Assembly: GCF_023148685.1 (NCBI RefSeq)
Contig: NZ_JAHXNL010000003.1
Location: 62,001 to 126,000 of the forward strand
Length of the DNA stretch: 64,000 bases
Source: Georgenia sp. EYE_87
GTDB lineage: Bacteria; Actinomycetota; Actinomycetes; Actinomycetales; Actinomycetaceae
Direction of reading: 5' to 3'
Below the pieces are notes generated by a model. That model saw nothing but the letters and a program-made list of their open reading frames with translations. It searched no databases and was not told where the DNA came from. The translations under genes and the position numbers were made by a program. This document shows, piece by piece, positions 15,364 to 24,293 of this stretch (position 1 is the stretch's first letter; every line of letters starts with the position of its first letter).

Positions 15364-16856
15364 CTCACCCGCCGATGGACGGACTGCGGCGAGAGGTACG
15401 CGTGCAGCCCCTCGAGCCCGTACTCCACACCGAGGCCGGAGTCGCCACGTCCGCCGAAGGGGGCGCTGTGGTTCGAGGCGAAGAAGTTCAGCCCGATCGA
15501 GCCGGTGCTGACCCGCCGCGCCACCTGGTACGCCCGTTCGTCGTCGCCGGAGAAGACGATGCCGCCGAGCCCGAAGGCGGTGTCGTTCGCGATGTCGACC
15601 GCCTGGTCGACGTCGTCGTAGCGCAGCACGCTGAGGACCGGGCCGAAGATCTCCTCGCGGGCGACCCGCATCCCGGGCGTGACGTCGGCGAAGACGGTGG
15701 GCCGGACGTAGTAGCCGCGGCCCAGGTCGGCGGCCGACCCGCCCGTGGTGGCGCGGGCGCCCTCGGCGTGCCCGGCGGCGAGGTACTCCAGCACCGTGTC
15801 GTACTGCGCCCGGGTGGCGACCGGCCCGAAGACGGTGCGCTCGTCGAGCGGGTCGCCCAGCGGGGCGGCCGCGACGGTGGCGGTGACGGCGTCGAGCACC
15901 TCGTCGTACCGCTGGGCCGGCACGAGCAGCCGCGTGGAGATGTAGCAGGTCTGGCCGGTGTTGCGCAGGCACGAGCGGATGAGCACCCGGGACAGCTCGT
16001 CGACGTCGACGTCGGGCAGCACGATGCCGGCGGACTTCCCGCCCAGCTCGAGGGTGACGGGCCGGAGCAGCTCCCCGCACGCGGCGGCGATGCGGCGCCC
16101 GACGGGGGTGGAGCCGGTGAACGCGACCTTGGCCACCTGGGGATGGCGCACGAGGGTGTCCCCCACCGCCCCGCTCCCGGTCACGAGGTTGACCACGCCG
16201 GCGGGGACCCCCGCGGCGGCGACGGCGTCGACCACCAGCCGGATCGACAGCGGTGTGGGCGAGGCGGGCTTGACGACCACCGTGCAGCCCGCCAGCAGCG
16301 CGGGCGCGAGCTTGATGACCACCAGGTTGATGGGGAAGTTCCACGGCGCGATGAGCGCGCACACCCCGACCGGGTCCCAGCTGACGACGGTCTCCCCGCC
16401 GCCGTTCGGGAACGGGCGGACGTCCGGCGTCTCCAGGTGGTCGGCGAGCGAGGCGAAGTAGCGCAGGATGCCCGCGGCGTTCGCGGCCGCGCCGGCCGTC
16501 TCCGCCAGTGGGGAGCCGTTCTCGCGGCTGTTCGTCCAGGCCAGCGGCTGCGCGCGGCGCTCCAGCTCGTCGGCGGCCCGGAGCATGAGCGCGGCCCGCT
16601 CGGAGGGCGCCAGGGCGGCCCAGCCGGGCAGCGCCCGCCGCGCGGCGGCCACCGCCCGGTCGACGTCCTCGGCGGTGGCGTTCGGGACGGCGCCCCACTC
16701 CTCCTCGGTGGCCGGGTCGACGACGACGTTGCGCACGCTGCCGGTCGAGGGCCGCCAGGCGCCGTCGATGAAGTGGTCGTCCTCGCGGGTGTACGGCAGG
16801 TCGAGGCTCCCCCGGTCGAGGACCGCCGCCCCGGCGTCGGACGTCGCCGCGCTCAC
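15360..16856 (-). CDS. Aldehyde dehydrogenase family protein
   Basis: A 498-residue NAD(P)-dependent aldehyde dehydrogenase. The nucleotide-binding region has APWNFPINLVVIKLAPALL, the general base is Glu270 in TLELGGKSAG, and the nucleophile is Cys304 in RNTGQTCYISTR. The enzyme oxidises an aldehyde to the acid. The GTG start (16856) overlaps the upstream HD gene stop as GTGA; frames extending further upstream run antisense-like through the HD gene and are rejected. It lies between the two HD paralogues, so the aldehyde and HD substrates are probably on the same route. Confidence 0.92.
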   Translation of the reverse strand: MSAATSDAGAAVLDRGSLDLPYTREDDHFIDGAWRPSTGSVRNVVVDPATEEEWGAVPNATAEDVDRAVAAARRALPGWAALAPSERAALMLRAADELERRAQPLAWTNSRENGSPLAETAGAAANAAGILRYFASLADHLETPDVRPFPNGGGETVVSWDPVGVCALIAPWNFPINLVVIKLAPALLAGCTVVVKPASPTPLSIRLVVDAVAAAGVPAGVVNLVTGSGAVGDTLVRHPQVAKVAFTGSTPVGRRIAAACGELLRPVTLELGGKSAGIVLPDVDVDELSRVLIRSCLRNTGQTCYISTRLLVPAQRYDEVLDAVTATVAAAPLGDPLDERTVFGPVATRAQYDTVLEYLAAGHAEGARATTGGSAADLGRGYYVRPTVFADVTPGMRVAREEIFGPVLSVLRYDDVDQAVDIANDTAFGLGGIVFSGDDERAYQVARRVSTGSIGLNFFASNHSAPFGGRGDSGLGVEYGLEGLHAYLSPQSVHRRVR

Positions 16857-17518
16857 CGCAGCACGTCCGTCTTCAGCAGCGCGCGGGACCGGGCGAGGTG
16901 GGTGACGGCGAGGGTGTGGGCGGCCTCGGTGAGCAGCTCGGGCAGGATCTCCGTCTCGAGCCGGTCGGCGTAGGTGCTCGGGTCGAGCCGGAACCATCCG
17001 GCGGCCAGGGCGATGCCCGCGTAGTCGAAGCGCCACAGCCGGTCCGCGTCCCGCACCAGCGAGTCCTCCAGCGACAGGGAGCACGGCCGGGTGTCATGCC
17101 CGTCGATGATCGCCGTCACCCGGTCGACGAACTCCGGCGCGTAGCCCAGCGGGGGCAGCACCTCGCGGGCGACGAGGCAGCCCTGGCGCTCGTGCTCGAA
17201 CCTGATCTCCGCCTTGCGCCAGTCGCCGGTGAAGCCCTCGGAGAGGATGCGCTCCTCGTCCACCCGTCCCCAGCCGGTGTCGTGCAGCAGGGTGGCCACC
17301 CGCACCAGGTGGGCGTCGGCCTCGGGGTGCACCGCGCACAGCCGCTCGGCGTAGGCCAGCGACATCGGCAGGTGGACGTCGTTGCTGCGGGCCCGCGTCT
17401 CGGGGACCACGGCGCGCCAGACGTCGTCGAGGTCGGTCCCGGCGGCCGGGGTGAGGACGATGGGCGAGGTGTCCACGGGCAGGTCGGTCGTCAGGCGGGT
17501 GGCGGGCGGTGCGGACAT
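16853..17518 (-). CDS. HD-domain hydrolase, paralogue 1
   Basis: A 221-residue HD-superfamily protein: His49 (SNDVHLPMSLAY), His79-Asp80 (LLHDTGWGRVDEERIL), then FEHERQGCLVAREVLPPLGY, IDGHDTRPCSLS and VRDADRLWRFD. The architecture is the same as in the HD protein at the operon end, and the two align over their full length. A metal-dependent hydrolase role is expected from the family; a phosphorylated pathway intermediate is a reasonable substrate given the split dikinase upstream. It begins 11 bases after the ferredoxin reductase gene with a GAAGGAAGTGTC ribosome-site region. Confidence 0.8.
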   Translation of the reverse strand: MSAPPATRLTTDLPVDTSPIVLTPAAGTDLDDVWRAVVPETRARSNDVHLPMSLAYAERLCAVHPEADAHLVRVATLLHDTGWGRVDEERILSEGFTGDWRKAEIRFEHERQGCLVAREVLPPLGYAPEFVDRVTAIIDGHDTRPCSLSLEDSLVRDADRLWRFDYAGIALAAGWFRLDPSTYADRLETEILPELLTEAAHTLAVTHLARSRALLKTDVLR

Positions 17519-17528
17519 GACACTTCCT

Positions 17529-18788
17529 TCAGTGTGCGGCGGGCTCGCGCCGGGCGAGACCCTTCAGCGGGAGGGTGGCGTCGGCGGCGAGCTCGGCGGG
17601 GATCGTCGCCGCCTGGGCGAGGGCGTTCTTGACGGCCATGAAGTCGAGCGGGTGGTTGACGCAGTCGGCGGCGACCAGCCGCCCGGCGCGGTAGTAGAGG
17701 ACGGAGAACCTGCCCCGGGTGTCGTCGCGGCGCACCACGGTGGCGTCGTGCCCGAGGGACAGGCCGGCGATCTGCAGCTTGAGGTCGCCCTGGTTGGACC
17801 AGAACCAGGGGATGCCGGCGTACTCCTCGCGGCGCCCCACCAGCGAGTACGCGGCCACCTTGGCGTGCTCGACGGCGTTGTTGACGCTCTCGAGCCGCAG
17901 CCGTTCCCCGGGCGGGGAGCCGGGCACCGGGTTGGGCAGGTTGGCGCAGTCGCCGATGGCGAGGGTGGTGCCGTCGGACGCGCGCGCCGAGCCGTCGACG
18001 ACGATCCCGTTGTCCACCGCCAGGCCCATCTGCTCGGCCAGCTCGGTGTTCGGCACGGCGCCGATCCCCACGAGCGCGATCTGCGCGGGCACGGTCCCGC
18101 CGTCGGCGAGCACGACCCCGGTGAGCCGGCCCTCGTCGTCGCCGACGAACCCGCTCACCTGGGTGCCGAGGCGGACGTCCAGCCCGGCGGCACGGTGGGC
18201 GCGCAGGAGGTAGTCCGAGGTCTCCTCCCCCACGGCCCGGCCCACCAGGCGCGGCCCGGCCTCGAGCACGGTGACCCGCTTGCCCAGCGCGTGGGCGCTG
18301 CGGGCCACCTCGAGGCCGACGAACCCGCCGCCGACGACGACGACGTCGCTCGCGGCGGGCAGGTGCGCCTTGAGCGCGAGGGCGTCGTCGGCGTTGCGCA
18401 GGTAGAGCACCCCGGTGAGGTCGTGGCCCGGGCAGTCCAGGCGGCGGGGCCGGGCGCCGACGGCGAGCGCCAGGTGGTCGAACCGGAACGCGCGGCCGGA
18501 CGCCGCGTGCGCGGTGCCGGAGCCGTCGGACCGTCGCTCGACCCGTTCGATCCGCTCGCCCTTGACGAGGTCCACGCGGTGCTCGTCCCAGTACGCCTGG
18601 GTGCGGAAGATCAGCGACTCCTTGCCCACCTTGTCCTGCAGGAACTCCTTGGACAGCGCGGGGCGCTGGTAGGGCCGGTGGTTCTCCTCGCCGAGCAGCG
18701 TGACGGGCTCGTCGAAGCCGAGCGCGCGCAGCGAGGCGACGAGCTGGACCCCGGCCTGGCTGGCGCCGACGATGAGCAGTCCGGACAT
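17529..18788 (-). CDS. Ferredoxin reductase (putidaredoxin/rhodocoxin reductase type)
   Basis: A 419-residue FAD/NAD(P)H-dependent reductase. The N-terminal FAD loop is LLIVGASQAGVQLVASLR, the NAD-binding loop is VVVVGGGFVGLEVARSA near residue 160, and the second FAD motif is TLAIGDCANLPNP near 275. Such reductases pass electrons from NADH to a 2Fe-2S ferredoxin and then to a P450. Both partners are in this operon, and the ferredoxin gene is 3 bases upstream, giving a complete class I P450 electron chain. The C-terminal reductase domain is present (VLYYRAGRLVAADCVN). Confidence 0.93.
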   Translation of the reverse strand: MSGLLIVGASQAGVQLVASLRALGFDEPVTLLGEENHRPYQRPALSKEFLQDKVGKESLIFRTQAYWDEHRVDLVKGERIERVERRSDGSGTAHAASGRAFRFDHLALAVGARPRRLDCPGHDLTGVLYLRNADDALALKAHLPAASDVVVVGGGFVGLEVARSAHALGKRVTVLEAGPRLVGRAVGEETSDYLLRAHRAAGLDVRLGTQVSGFVGDDEGRLTGVVLADGGTVPAQIALVGIGAVPNTELAEQMGLAVDNGIVVDGSARASDGTTLAIGDCANLPNPVPGSPPGERLRLESVNNAVEHAKVAAYSLVGRREEYAGIPWFWSNQGDLKLQIAGLSLGHDATVVRRDDTRGRFSVLYYRAGRLVAADCVNHPLDFMAVKNALAQAATIPAELAADATLPLKGLARREPAAH

Positions 18789-18791
18789 CGC

Positions 18792-19112
18792 TCAGACCTG
18801 CGTCTCGGGGGTGGTGACGTGGAGGTCGCAGCCGTCCGTCAGGCGCAGCTGGCAGGAGAGCCGGGAGTTCTCCTCCCGGTCCACCGCGGTGCCGTAGAGC
18901 ATCTCGTCCTCCATCTCGCTCATCGGGGCGAGCCGGTCCAGGTCCTCCTCGGCGACGAACACGTGGCAGGTGGCGCAGGACAGCGACCCGCCGCACTCGG
19001 CGACGATCCCGGGCACGCCGTGGCGCACCGCGGTCTCCATGACCGAGTCCCCGGCGACGCCGTCGACGACGCGGGTGGCGCCCTCGTGGTCGGTGTAGGT
19101 GATCTGGGGCAT
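18792..19112 (-). CDS. 2Fe-2S ferredoxin (putidaredoxin type)
   Basis: A 106-residue adrenodoxin/putidaredoxin-type ferredoxin. Cluster ligands are Cys40, Cys46, Cys49 (AECGGSLSCATCHV) and Cys87 (SRLSCQLRLTDGCDL), the C-x5-C-x2-C-x37-C pattern of this class. It carries single electrons from the adjacent reductase to the P450 encoded three genes upstream. The start is supported by a very strong ribosome site, AGGAGG, a few bases before the ATG; the gene follows the SDR by 8 bases. Confidence 0.94.
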   Translation of the reverse strand: MPQITYTDHEGATRVVDGVAGDSVMETAVRHGVPGIVAECGGSLSCATCHVFVAEEDLDRLAPMSEMEDEMLYGTAVDREENSRLSCQLRLTDGCDLHVTTPETQV

Positions 19113-19120
19113 GGTTCCTC

Positions 19121-19870
19121 CTAGATGAACTGTCGTCCGCCGTCGACCACGAGGGTCTGCCCGCTCAGGTACGCGCTGTCCGGGCCGGCGAGGAAGCGGG
19201 CGGCGCCGACGATGTCCTCGGGCCGGGAGGCCCGGCGCAGGGCGCCCCGGTCGACGCCGTAGGTCTCGGCGTCCTCCATGAGGCCGTAGCTGGCCTCGGT
19301 GAGCGTGAAGCCGGGCGCGATCGCGTTGACGCGGATCCCACGGCGGCCGAGCTCCTTGGCCATCACCCGGGTCAGCGCGATCACCCCGCCCTTGGAGGCG
19401 ACGTAGTGCATCCACTGCTCCGAGCCGCTGTAGACGGTGGCGGAGGAGATGTTGATGACCGAGCCGCCCTCGCGCAGGTGGGGGCTGCACGCCCGGGCGC
19501 ACAGCCACGGTCCCTTGAGGTTGACGGCCATGACCCGGTCCCACTCGTCGGGGTCGATCTCCTCGAACGGGCTGCGGGTGATGCCCGCGTAGATCGCGGC
19601 GTTGTTGACCAGGACGTCGATGCCGCCGCCCAGCCGTGCCACCTCGGCGGCCATCGCCTCGGTGGACGCCGGGGAGGTCACGTCGACCTCGACGGCGGCC
19701 GCCTGCCCGCCCTGCTCGCGCACCAGGGCGGCGGTCGCCTCGGCGCCGGCGGCGTCGACGTCGGCCACCGCCACGGTGGTGCCGGGCCCGGCGAGCCCGA
19801 GCGCGAACGCGCGCCCGAGCCCGCCGGCGCCGCCCGTGACGAGCACGGTCCGGCTGGTCGCTGCGGTCAC
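19121..19870 (-). CDS. SDR-family oxidoreductase
   Basis: A 249-residue classical short-chain dehydrogenase: TGGAGGLG cofactor loop near residue 12, NNAA, catalytic Ser in NISSATVYSG and the YVASKGG Tyr/Lys pair, then AIAPGFTLT and the C-terminal GQTLVVDGGRQF. The GTG start overlaps the stop of the PEP-utilising enzyme gene (GTGA). In the operon it would oxidise an alcohol produced by the P450, or act after the phosphorylation step. The substrate is not predictable. Confidence 0.88.
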   Translation of the reverse strand: MTAATSRTVLVTGGAGGLGRAFALGLAGPGTTVAVADVDAAGAEATAALVREQGGQAAAVEVDVTSPASTEAMAAEVARLGGGIDVLVNNAAIYAGITRSPFEEIDPDEWDRVMAVNLKGPWLCARACSPHLREGGSVINISSATVYSGSEQWMHYVASKGGVIALTRVMAKELGRRGIRVNAIAPGFTLTEASYGLMEDAETYGVDRGALRRASRPEDIVGAARFLAGPDSAYLSGQTLVVDGGRQFI

Positions 19871-21735
19871 CGCACCGCCCCGTCGAGGACGGCCGCCGGC
19901 GTCTCCTCCGGCTCGTCGCCGAGGATGGTCACGGTGCCGGTGTTGCCGTCCACCCGGAGGCGCTGCCCGGTGCGGATGGTCGTCGAGCCCGAGCCGGTGC
20001 CGGTGACGGCGGGCAGGCCGTACTCCCGGCAGACGATGGCGGCGTGGCTCATCATGCCGCCGATGTCGGTGACGGTGGCCCTGATCTTCCCGAAGATAGG
20101 CCCCCAGCTCGGCGCGGTCACCGTCGCGACGAGGATGTCGCCCTCCTGCACCTGGTCGAGCTGGTCGGCGTCGTGGACCACGCGGGCCACCCCCTCGACG
20201 ACCCCCGGGGAGGCGGCCATGCCGCGCAGACCGGTGAAGTCGTCGTCGTCCCCGGCGCCCAACCAGGACTGGACCTGCTCGGTGGTGATGCCCCACAGCA
20301 TGCGGGTGAACGGCTCGGTGATCACCGCCGGCGGCGTGTTGAGCGCCGGGGCGGGCCGGGCCGTCTTGAGCGCGTCGACGATCGCGCGGCGCCGCTCGAT
20401 CTCGGCGGGCCAGTACACCGGGCCGATGGGTCCGCCCGGGGCGCCCACGCCCCAGCCGGTCACGAGGTCGAAGAGGGCGTCGCGCACCTCGTTGCGGTTG
20501 AGGTAGAGCAGGTCGTCCGGCTCGCTCCAGAAGCCCTCGGCGTGGAGCACGCGGCTGAGCTGGCGGACCTTGCGCCAGAAGACGCCCATGGTCCAGTGCT
20601 CGATGTAGAAGTTGTGGTTCTCGACGTAGGGGTACGCGGTGGCCGCGAGCTGGCGCTTGGCGTCGAACGCCGCCCGGGTCTCGCCGTCGAGAAGCTCGCG
20701 GTACTCGGCGACGATCCGCTCCTTCTCGGCGATGAGCTCCTCGACGGGCCGCATGATCTGCTGGCCGTCCTCGAGGCGGCGGATGTAGTCCGCGACGTAG
20801 CCGAGCGGGATCTCCTGGTGCTCGTTCCAGTACTTGTCGTGGCCGTAGAAGCCGTTGCCGACGGTGAAGTTGAACCAGGGGTCCTGGGCCTGCTCATAGC
20901 GGGCGGTCCACCGGTCCCCGCCCGGGGCGGCGGCGATCGCGGCGAGGGTCCCGGCGACGTCGTCGGTGTCGCCGAACTGGCCCTGGAGCCCGAGCTCGAC
21001 GGCGAGGGCGGCGAGCTCCTTGAGCTCGTCGTCCGGCTTGAAGAGCTCCATGTCGACGCCCTGGACCATGGTGGCGATGGCCAGGTCGGGGATGTTCGGG
21101 AACGCCTCCTTGCAGAAGTTGAAGAAGTCGAGGTAGGCGATGTAGCCGAGGTTGAGGAACTCGAAGTGGTACTGCCAGTTGCGGTAGCACAGCTGGATCA
21201 GCCGGTCGTAGTCCTCGAGGAGCTTCTCGCTGCCGTCCATCGCCCTGCCGGAGAGGATGTCCTCGGTGGGGACGACGTCGGGGAGCCGGGTGAACTCGAT
21301 GGTCTCCATCTCGTCGATGGTGGCGCGGACCTTGACCTTCCACTGCTCGAGCAGGCGCTCCCAGTTCTGGAAGTAGTACCCGACCCGCTCCTCGAACAGG
21401 GGCACCCGGGCGGCGATCTGGTCCTCGGGCACGGGGATCGGGGACATGTAGAGGTAGCCCAGGTGCACCCGGAACTCGATGCCGTTGGCGGTGGGGATCA
21501 TCAGGTGGCGGGCGTTGTACTGGCCCAGGCACTTGACGGCGAACTCCCCGCCGATGGTCTCGAACGGCTTGAACACCGTCGGCCAGTGCTGGCTGTCGCA
21601 GAACCAGAACTTCTCGTCCTCCTCGGCCTTCAGGGCGTCCTGGAAGACGAGGTAGTAGGGGTAGATGTCCTCCCATCCCTCGGCGCCCGGGGGCGTGGGG
21701 AGGTCGAACGGGCTGGGGAAGGACTTGCGGGCCAT
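19867..21735 (-). CDS. Phenylphosphate-synthase-alpha-like phosphotransferase (PEP-utilising His domain)
   Basis: A 622-residue (about 70 kDa) protein with a C-terminal swivelling phosphohistidine domain: TDIGGMMSHAAIVCREYGLP, catalytic His564. The first 500 residues lack any ATP-grasp or PEP barrel domain and are rich in aromatic residues (EGWEDIYPYY, YHFEFLNLGYIAYLDFF, YPYVENHNFYIEHW), like the substrate-binding part of PpsA from anaerobic phenol degraders. The ATP-binding half is the next gene upstream (with a 151-base gap). Together they would transfer the beta-phosphate of ATP to an alcohol or phenol hydroxyl. No carboxylase (UbiD-like) or PpsC (CBS) gene accompanies it, so phenol carboxylation is unlikely. 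The stop overlaps the SDR start. Confidence 0.85.
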   Translation of the reverse strand: MARKSFPSPFDLPTPPGAEGWEDIYPYYLVFQDALKAEEDEKFWFCDSQHWPTVFKPFETIGGEFAVKCLGQYNARHLMIPTANGIEFRVHLGYLYMSPIPVPEDQIAARVPLFEERVGYYFQNWERLLEQWKVKVRATIDEMETIEFTRLPDVVPTEDILSGRAMDGSEKLLEDYDRLIQLCYRNWQYHFEFLNLGYIAYLDFFNFCKEAFPNIPDLAIATMVQGVDMELFKPDDELKELAALAVELGLQGQFGDTDDVAGTLAAIAAAPGGDRWTARYEQAQDPWFNFTVGNGFYGHDKYWNEHQEIPLGYVADYIRRLEDGQQIMRPVEELIAEKERIVAEYRELLDGETRAAFDAKRQLAATAYPYVENHNFYIEHWTMGVFWRKVRQLSRVLHAEGFWSEPDDLLYLNRNEVRDALFDLVTGWGVGAPGGPIGPVYWPAEIERRRAIVDALKTARPAPALNTPPAVITEPFTRMLWGITTEQVQSWLGAGDDDDFTGLRGMAASPGVVEGVARVVHDADQLDQVQEGDILVATVTAPSWGPIFGKIRATVTDIGGMMSHAAIVCREYGLPAVTGTGSGSTTIRTGQRLRVDGNTGTVTILGDEPEETPAAVLDGAVR

Positions 21736-21886
21736 GACTCACCTGTTCCTGTCGGCTGCGTCGGTGCAGCGGGGGGCGCGGCGTCGTCGTCGCGGGGGGT
21801 GTGGGGTCGTGCTCGGTGCCGGGTTCGTGCGGTACGTGGCTGGCGGTGCGGGGGTGCGGTGCTGTCGTGCGTGCGGGGGGCGTGCC

Positions 21887-22957
21887 TCAGACCACGGCCG
21901 CGCCCAGCAGGACGCTCGTGAAGCCGCTGATGCCGCCGGCGGAGGAGGCGGGCCCGGGCGCCGCGGCCGGCTTCGCCGACCAGACGGTCTCGGGCCGGGA
22001 CTGCAGGAGGAGCAGGTTCTCCCCGGCCGGGAGGTCGTCGTCGATGGCCCACTCGATGTCCTGGGGGCAGCGGTAGTGCTTCTCCGCCCGCTTGGCCATC
22101 GCGGCCACCTCCCGGAGCTCGGCGTCGGTGAGGCAGCGTCGCGCGCGGCGTTCGGCGTCGACCTCGCGCTCGACGAGGCGGCGGGACTCGCGGTCCGGCA
22201 CCAGCTCGGCGTGCTTGTCACCGAGCGTCTCCGTCACGACGGTGAGCATCACCTTGTCGAGGGCGATGTTGTCCGGCGTGACCTGCCCGGAGACGACCAT
22301 CTCGCCGAGGCCGTAGGAGGCGTCGATGACGATCTTCGACCTGTCGCCGGTGGTGGGGTCGAGGGTCATGGCCACGCCGGAGGTGCGGGCGTTGACCATC
22401 TTCTGCACGGCGACGGCGATGGAGAGGCCGTCGTCGACGATGCCGTTGCGCAGGCGGTAGATGATGGCGCGGCTGGTGTACAGCGAGGCCCAGCAGCGGC
22501 GGATGTGCTCGCGGACCTCGTCCCAGCCGGTGAGCCACAGGTAGGTGTCCTGCTGGCCGGCGAAGCTGGCGTCCGGAAGGTCCTCCGCCGTCGCGGAGGA
22601 ACGCACGGCCACCGGGACCTCCCCGCCGCACCGGGCCATGAGCTCGTCGTAGGCGGCCCTCGTGGCGACCCGCAGCGGCTCGGGGATGGGCCGGGAGCAG
22701 ATCTCGTCGCGGATCTGGGCGGAGACGGCGTCGACGTGGGTGACGTCGTCGGCGTCGAGCCCGGCGAGGAGGCGGGCGATGTCGTCGGCGATGCCGGCCT
22801 CGGCGAGGAAGGCGTCGTACAGGGCGGTGGTGACGGCGAAGCCGGGCGGCACGGGCATGCTCGCGGCGGTCATGGAGACCAGCGAGGCGCACTTGCCGCC
22901 GAGGAGGTCGTGCTCCGGCTCGGCAGCGGCGTCGAAGAACTGGACGTAGGTGGTCAC
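21887..22957 (-). CDS. Phenylphosphate-synthase-beta-like ATP-binding subunit (PPDK/PEP-synthase N-domain)
   Basis: A 356-residue (about 39 kDa) stand-alone ATP-grasp domain of the pyruvate phosphate dikinase N-terminal type. Signatures: LLGGKCASLVSM near residue 19, PVPPGFAVTT, VAVRSSATAEDLPDASFAGQ around 115-134, SGVAMTLDPTTGDRS, and the C-terminal IEWAID....LLLLQSRPETVW. It has no phosphohistidine or PEP domain of its own, matching the size and content of PpsB. It would pyrophosphorylate the catalytic His of the partner encoded downstream. The C-terminal 30 residues are Ala/Gly-rich. It begins 1 base after the P450 stop codon. Confidence 0.86.
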   Translation of the reverse strand: MTTYVQFFDAAAEPEHDLLGGKCASLVSMTAASMPVPPGFAVTTALYDAFLAEAGIADDIARLLAGLDADDVTHVDAVSAQIRDEICSRPIPEPLRVATRAAYDELMARCGGEVPVAVRSSATAEDLPDASFAGQQDTYLWLTGWDEVREHIRRCWASLYTSRAIIYRLRNGIVDDGLSIAVAVQKMVNARTSGVAMTLDPTTGDRSKIVIDASYGLGEMVVSGQVTPDNIALDKVMLTVVTETLGDKHAELVPDRESRRLVEREVDAERRARRCLTDAELREVAAMAKRAEKHYRCPQDIEWAIDDDLPAGENLLLLQSRPETVWSAKPAAAPGPASSAGGISGFTSVLLGAAVV

Positions 22958-22958
22958 G

Positions 22959-24221
22959 TCAGGCCTCCCAGGTGACGGGCACGGCGAGGGGGATGCGGAA
23001 GGAGAGGTTCTCCCGGTAGCCGATGGCGTCGGGGTCCTCGAGGGTGAGCTGCGGTGCCCGGGCGACCACCTGCTCGAGGACGATCCGGGCCTGGAGCTTG
23101 GCCAGCATGTTGCCCAGGCAGTAGTGGATGCCGTACCCGAAGGCGAGGTGCTCGCGGGCGTTGGGGCGGTCGATGTCGAACGTCTCGCCGTCGGCGAAGT
23201 GGGCCTCGTCGCGGTTGGCCGAGCCCATGAGCAGGAGCACGTCCGCGCCGGCGGGGATCGCGACCCCTCCGATCTCCGCGTCCTTCAGGGCCCGCCGCCG
23301 CCAGCCGACGATCGAGGGGCTGTACCGCAGGACCTCCTCGATCGCCGCCTTGATCCGCTTCGGGTCCTCGACCAGCGCCTGCCACTGGTCGCCGTGGGCC
23401 AGGAGCACGCGCAGGGAGTTCGCGATGAGCGTCGTCGTCGTCTCGTGGCCGGCGAAGAGGAGGCTGTAGGCGATGGAGGCGATCTCGTGGTCGGTGATCT
23501 CGGCGCCGTCCTGCTGGTCGCGCACCAGGTCCGAGATGAGGTCGTCGCCTCCCTCCTCGTGCGCGCGGGCGACGAGGGCGAGGCACTCCTGCCAGTACTC
23601 GACGAGATTGTGGGCGTGCGGGACCTGCTCCTCGTCGGAGAGGTCGCCCCAGGTCATGGCCGCCCGGGAGTCCGACCAGCGCTTGTAGGTGTCGATCTGC
23701 CCGACGTCGGCTCCGAGCAGGGTGAGGATCGTGATGGTGGGGACGTCGTAGGCGAGGTCGCGGAAGAGGTCGGCACGCCGGTCGGGGCGGGCGAGCAGCT
23801 TGTCCAGGAGCACGTCGACGTTGGCGCGGATGAACGGCTCGAGCGTCTTGTAGCGACGCGGCGTGAACTCCCGCTGGACGATCTCGCGGATGCGGGTGTG
23901 CTCCGGGGGGACCCGGGCGGAGAGCCCCGAGTACGCCGTGAAGCCGCCGTCCTCCATGATCTTCCGCGCCTGCGGGCCCCGCTCGCGCACGGGCTTCTGG
24001 GCGTTCTCGCTGCTGAAGGTCTCCCAGTCGGCGAAGACGGCCTTGATGTCGTCGTACCGGGTGACCACCCAGTAGCCGATCCGCTCGTCGAACATCACGG
24101 GCGCCTCGCGCCGGAGCTCGGCGTAGGCGGGGAAGGGGTCGTGCTGGTCGAACGGCTGGTAGCCGTGGTGGTCCACCGGGCATCCGGTGGACCGTGCGGT
24201 CACGTCCTGCGTCGTTGCCAT
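22959..24221 (-). CDS. Cytochrome P450 (CYP116/ThcB-like)
   Basis: A 420-residue soluble bacterial P450. The I-helix oxygen-activation motif is LLFAGHETTTTL, the K-helix ExxR is EEVLRYSP, and the haem loop is FGYGIHYCLG (361-370, ligand Cys368). The N-terminus (FDQHDPFPAYAELRREAPV then WVVTRYDDIKAVF) resembles CYP116-type enzymes such as ThcB, which also come with ferredoxin, reductase and aldehyde dehydrogenase genes. It is first in the operon, so mono-oxygenation is probably the entry step. The family assignment is by eye and moderate; the substrate is unknown. An 11-bp palindrome at 24294-24304 in the short upstream gap could be an operator. Confidence 0.92.
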   Translation of the reverse strand: MATTQDVTARSTGCPVDHHGYQPFDQHDPFPAYAELRREAPVMFDERIGYWVVTRYDDIKAVFADWETFSSENAQKPVRERGPQARKIMEDGGFTAYSGLSARVPPEHTRIREIVQREFTPRRYKTLEPFIRANVDVLLDKLLARPDRRADLFRDLAYDVPTITILTLLGADVGQIDTYKRWSDSRAAMTWGDLSDEEQVPHAHNLVEYWQECLALVARAHEEGGDDLISDLVRDQQDGAEITDHEIASIAYSLLFAGHETTTTLIANSLRVLLAHGDQWQALVEDPKRIKAAIEEVLRYSPSIVGWRRRALKDAEIGGVAIPAGADVLLLMGSANRDEAHFADGETFDIDRPNAREHLAFGYGIHYCLGNMLAKLQARIVLEQVVARAPQLTLEDPDAIGYRENLSFRIPLAVPVTWEA

Positions 24222-24293
24222 GCCTGCTCCATCACGGGTCTGGTCGTGCGTCTCATGAAACCGGGAAGCGCCGGCCCCGCCAAGGAGCCGCTC

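Noticed and set aside
20044-21921. Very long open frame on the plus strand opposite the PpsA-like gene
   Set aside because: It is a mirror effect of high GC content: the minus strand carries the recognised family, while the antisense product is an Asp/Gly/Val-rich string without any domain.
19867-22957. Complete anaerobic phenol carboxylation pathway
   Set aside because: No UbiD-type phenylphosphate carboxylase genes and no CBS-domain PpsC are present; the partner genes are an aerobic P450 chain.
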